Source of the DNA: a virus
Strand: one strand, 5' to 3'
Length of the DNA: 22,885 bases
IMG/VR virus record: IMGVR_UViG_3300018084_000016
Span: 1 to 22,885 of that record
Positions 1 through 6,921 of this stretch are shown here, one piece after another. Under the pieces are notes generated by a model. It was given only the letters and a program-made list of their open reading frames with translations, did no database searches and was not told the origin of the DNA. The first letter of the stretch is position 1, and each line of letters opens with the position of its first letter. Position numbers and translations under genes: made by a program.

Positions 1-3000
1 ATTCCCTCCTGCAATTTGTTCGATCAGCTTTTGAATCTCACTCTTACCGCGCTTCTTAGTAGGAGACAACCCGGCATCACGTAGCCCTTGCAGCATCTTA
101 TCGACCTGATCTTGAATTTCAAGAGAAGCGTAATATGCCTGCTGTTCTGGATCAGAGGTGACAACCGACTGACCACCAATCCAGGACGTGAGTGCTGCAT
201 TACCGGTGCGTTTCGCGGTAATAGAACCCGGGCCTGTAATCCCCGCCAATCTTGAGGCAGGAATCTGCCCTAGGAGGTAAGTATAGTAGGGGTTAGCCCC
301 TGGGCCTTCAATGCCCTGCCTCGACGTGGGGCCGACATTACTGCCCGGTATAAGGGACAACAGTTTAGCTCCGAAGGGAGTAACAGGAGCACGTGGATGT
401 CTCTCATCGGCGATGGGCTGTTTAGTGAAGAAGGACTTGTTTTGGTAGAGTTCGATTGGCGTCTTGATCGCCGGGGACAGCATAGCTGCCACTCTATCAA
501 ACGCTTCTCCCTTACCCTGAAAGGGAATCAGATCGGAGACGCCGAACTGAGGCATGTAATATTTGCCCTTTCCAATAGGAAAGCCCATGCCTGTTTCAAC
601 AAACTCAGGCACCGGAACACCTGACTCTTGCCCTGAGGCATAAGTTGATTCCTGTGCCAGCTTAGGAAAGGCCGAGTATCGTCCAGGCTCCTGAAATATC
701 TTCTTGACCTGATAAGGAATATTCTTTCTCGTCCAGGTATAGAAGGGGAAGATAGAATCCCTGAGCTTCTGCTCAAACGGAGTCAGATCGGAGTAGTCGA
801 AGTGGGCCAGCTTGACTCGCATAGCGGCTTCTCCTGCACTTTCCCCTAGAGCCTGACGACGCCACATATAGTGGGTCAGACGACCCCAATTCTCTGCCGA
901 CTTGTTGAAGTCCTGCATGACCTTGGTGGTAAGAGCAATGTATTGGTGATTCTTTCGGAGAGCACGGCTCGTGTTACCACCATACTTGAAGTATTTTTCA
1001 ACCCGCGCAATATCACCCGCGAACAATCCCGCCAAGATACCGTGGTCAGCAGCTTCTTGCACCCAACCAAAGGCAGCTGGATCTCCGTCCGCAGCCGATT
1101 TCATGGTGCGAGCAGCACGAGTTCCGTACTTACCAAGAGCGGCGGGGCCAATACCTGAAAGCCACATATTCCACATATCCGTCATGGTGTTGCGAATACG
1201 ATATCCTGGGTTAACAATGGTGACAAGTACCTTCCAAGCACCCTGCCACTTGGCGAATCCATGAACAAAGTTGTCTACCGTGGAATCATTCCCGCTTACA
1301 ATTCGTTCCAACCGGAGAAAACTATCTGCTGCATCCTGTGGGAACGCAAACGAGTGCCCATACTTATCAGTGGCCCTGGAATCAACTTGCAGATGAGGCT
1401 TCATTGCCGGGTTAGCTTTGCCCCGAACTGCCTTCTTATATTGTGCGTTGGCAGCTTTGAGCTCAACCTTGGCTTCCTTCAGAGCATCCTTAGCGGTGTT
1501 ATGGGCCAGCAAAGGCTCAGACACGGCCAATTTGTGGGCGTTCGTGCGAGGATTATCAATCGCCTTGAGGGCGTCATCCAACTGCTTTCGCAACTTGACC
1601 ATCTTGATCTGGTTCTTCGCCATCTGAGGGGTGGTAACCTTGGCAGCCTTCACCTTGCGAAGTTGGGCCTCAAGTGCCTTCAACCTGTCCCTCTTAATCA
1701 TGGTGGAAACAAAGGGGGTTCCATCGGCGGTACGCATTTTAACAGGAGCGTGCTTTAGATCAGGGTGGGCTTTCTTAGCTTCATCCCACAACCTAGTGGC
1801 TATCCCTTGGCGATAATGCCGGGGATTGACCACTAGCCCCTGAACTTCCCATCCCTTGCCTTTTTTGACAATCAGGATATGACCAAGTTCGTCGCCCTTG
1901 TTCTTCAAATTGAACTGCTTTGCAGCACCTTTAGCTGTGGTTTGGACGCTAACTCTGCCGGACACAACCTTGTCTGCTGGAACTTCTTTACGCAGTTTTG
2001 CGATTTGACCTTCTAGCTTCTTAACGGCCGTTGCTTTCGCACCTGTGCGTAGTTTGGTGGTAGTGGCTGCATAGCCCTTTTCCGCCACCTTCTGAGCATT
2101 AAGGAGTTCATTTTTTATCTTCTGAACAGCCTTATCGTAATCCCCTTCTGCATGAGCGGCAGCACGAATGGCGGCGTCATGCTTAGCAAGAGCCGCTTCT
2201 GTCCGTTTCACACCAAGAGCTACAGACTTCTCATTAACAAGCCGGGTAGGCACGCCGATGCTAGCCTTCAGGGTGTTGATAAGAGCCATATCCGCCTGAC
2301 GCTCAGCCCCCGCCCTAGAGCGGTGAGCCAACAGCCTAAATGGATTGGTCTCAATATTCGTCGGGAGAGCTCCGGACTTCACTAGCTCCTTGATTTGAAG
2401 GATGGAGAGGGCACCTGTTCTACCCTTCTGGAAGCCAGCCTCCGTCAATAGACCTCGCTGAGAGATAGTGGGAATAGCGGTTTCACCATCTTTAAGAAGG
2501 ATATGCGGAACGTACATCCGCCCATGCTCCCCGAAGTTCTCCACAGCTACGCCCGCAGCCCGGTCGAACTTGTACATAGATTCGGTAGCCTCAAAGTAAC
2601 GCCGAATGGCGTCTTCCTGGGAGGCATCCAACATCCCTCGCTTCTTTAGCAAGCTGATGTATCGCTCATTAAGACGAAATCCGCCTGTCTTGATGGGCAC
2701 AACTGCTTTCCATGCATTCCCCTTGGCGGTCTTGAGGGGCTGTTCCATGTGATGCAGCCCTTGTAGGAAGTGGTCAACATCCATTGTCTCGTCAACGCCG
2801 TTAAGGATTTTCCCGATCAACTGTCGCTGCATGACCGCGTTCTGCTCAGCAACATGCTGGCGAGCGACCTGTCCTGAGCGAACAATGGGATTCTTCCAAT
2901 CAGGGATGAAACCCTTACCCAGCCGGTCAGATAGTTGGCTGATAACAGGGATACCTGCACGAGAAATACGTTGTCCTGGACGTGCTAGAGCAGGAGTGAG

Positions 3001-3963
3001 GGGTACCTTAATGTGATGCTTGCGGGTACCATACTTGAGATAGATTTTACGATAGTCGAATTCCAAGGCTTCTTTATGAGCAAGAGAAGTGGCAATGGCC
3101 TCTTCTGACTTAGCCGCGATAGCCTCTTCATGGGTTAGTCCCATGATCGGGCGAGACCTGTTAGCTTTGTTCAACTGTAGAAGTGCATGGCGAGACGCAA
3201 ACTTTTTTCCTCCCGCCTTCAGCAACTCCTCAGTAACCTCGTCAGTTGCACCCTTTAGCGCCTTCTGTCCTGCCTCTTCGGCAGCCTTCTTAAGTAGTTT
3301 AGGGGTAACAGACCTAGCGCCTGCCTTCGCAGCCATATAGCCCGCCGTTGCGCCTCCACCACTGGGTACAGAGGCACCGAGGGATAGAAGCATAAGAGGA
3401 TCGGTAACAATATCGAGACCGAAACCCGTAGCTCCTCTAATCTTACGATGTCCCTTAAGTACGCCATGTTCGCCAAGAACTTCACCGAAGCCCTGGCGCT
3501 CTTTGCCTGTGAAACCACGCTTTGCTGCTTCACCAATATCCTTGATTTCACCAAGTCCGGGTGCGTTGCCCTTCCGAGCCTTATCTCGAATATCCCATGC
3601 TTCGTTAACGGAGGCAGTAACGGCCCACGAGGGGCGCATTAGCTTGTCCATTGCCCAAGTGGCACCACCAAGAGCTCCCTTGCCAACACCCTTCAGCTTA
3701 TCACCGAAGGATTGGTGCCCCTGGGACTTAAAAGCAGCTAGAGTAGTTGCCGTCTGTCGTGGAGTAAACCCAGCTGAAGCAAGAGCAATCGCCTTCTGCT
3801 CCTCTGGGATATTAGACCGAAGCATGGCAAGGATAGCCGCTTTATTAATTGACTTCTTTTTCTTGGCCTTGGGCTTGGGAGGCTTATAGGTAGGAGTCGT
3901 CAGCCCACCGAAACCGGAGCCAGACGAACTAGGGCCTAGACCTCCGAACGGGTTAGCTGCCAT
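1..3963 (-). CDS. Very large internal virion (ejection-type) protein with embedded GNAT-like domain; 3' end outside window
   Basis: An uninterrupted frame of 1321 codons starts at ATG 3963 behind AGGAGGAG and has no stop before the window edge. The N-terminus is Gly/Ser-rich and then very basic (KPPKPKAKKKK, about residues 30-40). A hydrophobic Gly/Ala-rich stretch with GLDIVTDPLMLLSLGA follows near 160-180. Long charged helices lie at about 580-660 and 755-850. Between them, about 662-755, is a GNAT acetyltransferase-like segment with VVNPRHYRQGIATRLW (R-x-x-G-I-A, the acetyl-CoA pyrophosphate-loop type). Near 1070 is FPFYTWTRKNIPYQ, a motif I associate with giant phage virion proteins. It is the last of three successive Gln/Ala-rich virion-type genes, resembling the gp14-gp15-gp16 arrangement of T7, where gp16 is about 1318 residues. 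The ejection role is inferred from size and position. I saw no lysozyme or transglycosylase signature. Confidence 0.8.
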   Translation of the reverse strand, partial: MAANPFGGLGPSSSGSGFGGLTTPTYKPPKPKAKKKKSINKAAILAMLRSNIPEEQKAIALASAGFTPRQTATTLAAFKSQGHQSFGDKLKGVGKGALGGATWAMDKLMRPSWAVTASVNEAWDIRDKARKGNAPGLGEIKDIGEAAKRGFTGKERQGFGEVLGEHGVLKGHRKIRGATGFGLDIVTDPLMLLSLGASVPSGGGATAGYMAAKAGARSVTPKLLKKAAEEAGQKALKGATDEVTEELLKAGGKKFASRHALLQLNKANRSRPIMGLTHEEAIAAKSEEAIATSLAHKEALEFDYRKIYLKYGTRKHHIKVPLTPALARPGQRISRAGIPVISQLSDRLGKGFIPDWKNPIVRSGQVARQHVAEQNAVMQRQLIGKILNGVDETMDVDHFLQGLHHMEQPLKTAKGNAWKAVVPIKTGGFRLNERYISLLKKRGMLDASQEDAIRRYFEATESMYKFDRAAGVAVENFGEHGRMYVPHILLKDGETAIPTISQRGLLTEAGFQKGRTGALSILQIKELVKSGALPTNIETNPFRLLAHRSRAGAERQADMALINTLKASIGVPTRLVNEKSVALGVKRTEAALAKHDAAIRAAAHAEGDYDKAVQKIKNELLNAQKVAEKGYAATTTKLRTGAKATAVKKLEGQIAKLRKEVPADKVVSGRVSVQTTAKGAAKQFNLKNKGDELGHILIVKKGKGWEVQGLVVNPRHYRQGIATRLWDEAKKAHPDLKHAPVKMRTADGTPFVSTMIKRDRLKALEAQLRKVKAAKVTTPQMAKNQIKMVKLRKQLDDALKAIDNPRTNAHKLAVSEPLLAHNTAKDALKEAKVELKAANAQYKKAVRGKANPAMKPHLQVDSRATDKYGHSFAFPQDAADSFLRLERIVSGNDSTVDNFVHGFAKWQGAWKVLVTIVNPGYRIRNTMTDMWNMWLSGIGPAALGKYGTRAARTMKSAADGDPAAFGWVQEAADHGILAGLFAGDIARVEKYFKYGGNTSRALRKNHQYIALTTKVMQDFNKSAENWGRLTHYMWRRQALGESAGEAAMRVKLAHFDYSDLTPFEQKLRDSIFPFYTWTRKNIPYQVKKIFQEPGRYSAFPKLAQESTYASGQESGVPVPEFVETGMGFPIGKGKYYMPQFGVSDLIPFQGKGEAFDRVAAMLSPAIKTPIELYQNKSFFTKQPIADERHPRAPVTPFGAKLLSLIPGSNVGPTSRQGIEGPGANPYYTYLLGQIPASRLAGITGPGSITAKRTGNAALTSWIGGQSVVTSDPEQQAYYASLEIQDQVDKMLQGLRDAGLSPTKKRGKSEIQKLIEQIAGGN

Positions 3964-3971
3964 TACTCCTC

Positions 3972-5138
3972 CTATTTATGCCCATATTTAGGCTTTATAA
4001 CTCCCGGCCCTTTACCGGCCGGATCGAAGATTAGTTGCCCCGCCTTATTTAGCCGCCACTTAGTCCATTGTTTGTGAGCATGACTTAGCCGGAGAATCTG
4101 TGCAAAGGCATTCTTAACAGCCTCTATAGCACGAGGATCATTTGCAAGATTCATCTGAGCAAGAGCGGTCATTGCATTTTGAAGTGCAATCTTGGGACTA
4201 ATACCAAAGGTACTACGAGGACTCAAAGCCCCACTAAAGGCTGCATTTCCGATGTTGCTTTTGGTTGCTGGATCGTTCCAATCTACACCATTTGGACTGT
4301 TAGCAATTTTCCGTAGCTCAATATTGGACTTCTTGAGGGCCAACTTCTGAGCTTTGAGGCTCATATTGCCTTGTTGAATCTGTTGACCACCTTGAACAAT
4401 ATCCTGTTGACCCTTAGTGATGTCCTGCTGTCCAAGGATCTGAGCCTGCTTTAGTGCAGCCTGACCGGTCTGATACTGAAGCACATCCTGTTTGCGACCC
4501 CAAGCCATAGTCATAGCGTCCATCAGATTCTTCTGATAAGCCGCTGCCTTCTCGCGTTGAACGTCCCTCAGGTTTCCCTGAAGTTCATTTTGCTGAGAAT
4601 TGAATTCACCTGAAGCCCTGCGTCTAGCATCGAGCGACTGTGCGCCAAGAATAGGAGCCATACGGGCATCAAACGCCTTATCAGAGGCTCCGAGCCCGGT
4701 AAGCATATCTATTCCTGCCTGACCGTAAGAAGCCCCCTCAACGCCTCCTGCACCACCGAACAGGTCATTGATGTTCCCCTGCCCCTGCTGAGCCTGAGCA
4801 ATACCCTGATCCCATGCTGCGGTAGCCTGCGAGGCACCATAAGCTCGCTGATCTTCAATCTGAGCAGCCCAGCCCTGAAGATCCTTCAGAGCCTCGTCCT
4901 CTTGTGCCTGACTATTGGCAATCTGCCGCTGAACCTCAGAAATGTCGGTACCATACGCCAGATCCGTCATCGTCTGTGCCAATGTCTTCGGATCAAATCC
5001 AATGCCGGAAGGTTTCTTAGGCCCCTTACCCACCTTAGGCCCCTTACCCGCCTTAGGGTTCTTGATAACAACCTTCTTTGTCAAAGGGGTACCACTTTCA
5101 CGTAGCGGTCTACCCGTCTTTGGGTCAACCCCTCTCAT
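3972..5138 (-). CDS. Probable internal virion protein, Gln/Ala-rich (388 aa)
   Basis: The frame begins at ATG 5138, overlapping the stop of the upstream gene by one base (TAATG), and ends 8 nt before the giant gene. The N-terminus carries RGVDPKTGRPLRESG followed by a Lys/Gly/Pro-rich linker with two near-identical GKGPK units. The middle is rich in Gln, Ala and Asp and predicted helical by eye, with short repeats such as GQQDITKGQQDIVQGGQQ. A small basic tail with Lys, Gly and Pro closes the protein. There is no signal peptide, membrane segment or catalytic motif. Composition and position, second in a trio between the tail proteins and the giant protein, fit an internal core or ejection protein (compare T7 gp15 or P22 gp20), but this is inference from context rather than a family match. 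Confidence 0.65.
   Translation of the reverse strand: MRGVDPKTGRPLRESGTPLTKKVVIKNPKAGKGPKVGKGPKKPSGIGFDPKTLAQTMTDLAYGTDISEVQRQIANSQAQEDEALKDLQGWAAQIEDQRAYGASQATAAWDQGIAQAQQGQGNINDLFGGAGGVEGASYGQAGIDMLTGLGASDKAFDARMAPILGAQSLDARRRASGEFNSQQNELQGNLRDVQREKAAAYQKNLMDAMTMAWGRKQDVLQYQTGQAALKQAQILGQQDITKGQQDIVQGGQQIQQGNMSLKAQKLALKKSNIELRKIANSPNGVDWNDPATKSNIGNAAFSGALSPRSTFGISPKIALQNAMTALAQMNLANDPRAIEAVKNAFAQILRLSHAHKQWTKWRLNKAGQLIFDPAGKGPGVIKPKYGHK
5016..5057 (-). repeat. 18-nt tandem repeat in coding sequence (GKGPK linker)
   Basis: Two adjacent 18-base units (5016-5033 and 5034-5051) differ at a single base and are followed by a six-base partial third copy. They encode consecutive GKGPK-type units in the N-terminal basic linker of the 388-residue protein. 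Near identity at the DNA level suggests recent slippage duplication. Confidence 0.75.
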
Positions 5139-5821
5139 TATCTACCCCCTTGGAATACTGGTTTCTTTACTACCTTCTTAACCGGTGTGGCACCTGATTC
5201 ACGGAGGGGCCTACCAGTTTTCGGATCTATCCCCCTAGGGGCTATTGATCTGAGCACAGGGAGCGGTGGAGCTTGGTACCCAACCGGAAGTGTCATACCC
5301 AAATTTCCAACCTGGTTAGGATCATACTGAGGATCATACCCAGGATCAGTCCAATCACCCCAAGCATCTCCTGCTGCACCCTGTAGGGAGGCCAACATTT
5401 CATCATTCTTCTGGCGTTCGATGTCACCCATCTGGGCCTGGTATCCTGACTCGTAATCTGCCAGGGAGTTCTTAAAGCCTAGCGATTGAACCGCCTGTCC
5501 ATAACGGAGCGCAGATTCCCCCTGATTACCAAGTCCGGGGCCAAAGAATCCACGCTGTTGTGCCTGTTCATTAGCAGCATGGAGTTCAGAACCCTGACTC
5601 TGTAGCATCTGCTGATAGCTACCATATTGTGCATTAGGATCTACCTGATAGTCTTGATTCAGTCCGCCTTTGATCTGCGTCTGCTGGCGTTGAGACATTA
5701 ATTGACTCTTAGCGCGCTCATAGGCAGACTGAGCTTTAGCCTGATCTTGTAGATAAGTGCCAGCACCAGGGATCAATCGGGCTTGACCACTGGAAGTGTC
5801 ATAATAACTAGAAGTTGCCAT
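5138..5821 (-). CDS. Probable small internal virion protein, Gln-rich (227 aa)
   Basis: ATG 5821 overlaps the stop of the fibre gene by one base (TAATG). The product is rich in Gln, Ala, Ser, Gly and Tyr, with a helical middle (QAQMGDIERQKNDEMLASLQ) and a Pro/Asp/Tyr-rich segment near 155-185. Its C-terminal 30 residues include RGIDPKTGRPLRESG and KKVVKKP, which are almost the same as the first residues of the next protein. No catalytic motif, signal peptide or membrane helix is visible. As the first of three consecutive virion-type genes ahead of the giant protein it is the best candidate for the small ejection protein (compare T7 gp14 or P22 gp7). That role is inferred from order and composition only. 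Confidence 0.6.
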   Translation of the reverse strand: MATSSYYDTSSGQARLIPGAGTYLQDQAKAQSAYERAKSQLMSQRQQTQIKGGLNQDYQVDPNAQYGSYQQMLQSQGSELHAANEQAQQRGFFGPGLGNQGESALRYGQAVQSLGFKNSLADYESGYQAQMGDIERQKNDEMLASLQGAAGDAWGDWTDPGYDPQYDPNQVGNLGMTLPVGYQAPPLPVLRSIAPRGIDPKTGRPLRESGATPVKKVVKKPVFQGGR

Positions 5822-6633
5822 TAGCTGACCGTTCGGGGTGAGACGATTATGTGTCTATCGTAGTACGAACCGGTTCCAGAACCAGAACCCCCGTCGGCCA
5901 CTTTGTACTGCAACTTAGCGACCCACGACGCGGTGGCGGCGCTAAGACAGTAAGTCCAGGCACCTCCCCCCTCCGCAAACGCATTAAGGGAATCCGCGCG
6001 AATATACTGTAGCTGGCTTCCGTTCACCATGAGTCCCGCTATCGTGGCCGCGCCGTTGGTGTTGTTCTCCATCGCGGCCCCGAAGTAGATGTCGTAGTCT
6101 CCCGAGAGAGGAATCGTGAAGGTCGGGCCGTCGGTGGTGAGGTCGGCAGAGGCGGTAGAGGGCGTGCTCTCGTATGTCTTCACCCGGGCAACCTTCGGGA
6201 GTCCGCCGATGTACTGCCACTTGGCGAGCGTCGAGTTGTATCGCAGGTACCAGGCGTAGGTCGGAGCGGACGTGGAGTCCACGAAGATCGTCTGCTGGCC
6301 GTCTACGGGAGATCCTGGAAGTGTCGTCTGGTAGGTAGGAGCACCCGCGCTGGCCCAGGTTCCATCTCCGCGAAGGAAGTTGGAGGAACTGGGAGAACCG
6401 GAGCCAAGGCTTCCGACTCCAATGCGCGTGACGCTGGAACGCACCCAGGCCGAACCATTCCACACCGGAACTTCGCCTGAGACAATGCCTGAGGGTTTGG
6501 CAGCATAGCTGTCGAGCAAGGTATCAATCGCATCCATTCCAGCATTGAACCCTTTACCAGAAGGAGCATCCACGGCAGTATTGAACTTCGGGATACCCTT
6601 TGCAGTAGGTGTACCGGTAGCGTCCTGTGCCAT
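5821..6633 (-). CDS. Tail-fibre-like / candidate receptor-binding protein (270 aa)
   Basis: The frame starts at ATG 6633, 3 nt after the upstream stop. The N-terminus (residues 1-50, KGIPKFNTAVDAPSGKGFN) looks like a virion-attachment segment. It is followed by VPVWNGSAWV and FLRGDGTWA, short Gly/Trp motifs typical of phage fibre and appendage proteins, and then a beta-rich C-terminal domain (about 150-270) with ADLTTDGPTFTIPLSGDYDI and many Thr, Ser, Gly and Ala. The base composition changes within the gene. Around 6480-6633 it is near 50% GC, like its neighbours, whereas lines counted between about 5880 and 6480 are 62-67% GC. This suggests that the C-terminal portion was exchanged. Function as an adhesin is inferred from motifs and position. 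Confidence 0.65.
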   Translation of the reverse strand: MAQDATGTPTAKGIPKFNTAVDAPSGKGFNAGMDAIDTLLDSYAAKPSGIVSGEVPVWNGSAWVRSSVTRIGVGSLGSGSPSSSNFLRGDGTWASAGAPTYQTTLPGSPVDGQQTIFVDSTSAPTYAWYLRYNSTLAKWQYIGGLPKVARVKTYESTPSTASADLTTDGPTFTIPLSGDYDIYFGAAMENNTNGAATIAGLMVNGSQLQYIRADSLNAFAEGGGAWTYCLSAATASWVAKLQYKVADGGSGSGTGSYYDRHIIVSPRTVS

Positions 6634-6636
6634 GTT

Positions 6637-6921
6637 TTAACTCGCTTTATAGTATGGAATTACGAATGGCGCACCTGTGTAATCAAGGATACGAATATAT
6701 CCCGATGGTGTGGCCGGAGGTGCTGTAGCTGAACCAGCGGCTCCTACGCTGAGTTGTGCTTGAGAGAACTGAACCTGGTCACCAAATATATGTTTCACAT
6801 TGACCGATAGTTCATCACACACCAACGTAGGAATCCGCGAAGGAGGAGTTTCCTCTAGCGCGTTCTGTAGGAAGCGAACCAACCGTTCTACAGTCCACTC
6901 GCCAATTGTTTCTTCTGCCAT
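6637..6921 (-). CDS. Small tail-associated structural protein (94 aa)
   Basis: I place the start at ATG 6921, which overlaps the stop of the nozzle-like gene by one base (TAATG). The frame stays open upstream to 7005, but that part lies over the end of the previous gene. The N-terminal half is helical and charged (EWTVERLVRFLQNALEE). The C-terminal half has LSVGAAGSATAPPATPSGYI and ends with a short beta segment and PYYKAS. GAAG...ALPATP...GY...PYY is a pattern I have seen at the C-termini of small phage tail and head-fibre proteins, although no activity is attached to it. Lying between nozzle and fibre genes, it may be a fibre adaptor. That role is a guess from context. Confidence 0.65.
   Translation of the reverse strand: MAEETIGEWTVERLVRFLQNALEETPPSRIPTLVCDELSVNVKHIFGDQVQFSQAQLSVGAAGSATAPPATPSGYIRILDYTGAPFVIPYYKAS

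Noticed and set aside
1261-1758. 165-codon plus-strand open frame
   Set aside because: It is antisense to the continuous 1321-codon frame of the giant protein and shows no family features.
5984-6463. 159-codon alternative minus-strand frame inside the fibre-like gene
   Set aside because: It is an effect of the GC-rich stretch. It is rich in Arg and His, has no ribosome binding site, and the fibre frame has recognisable motifs.
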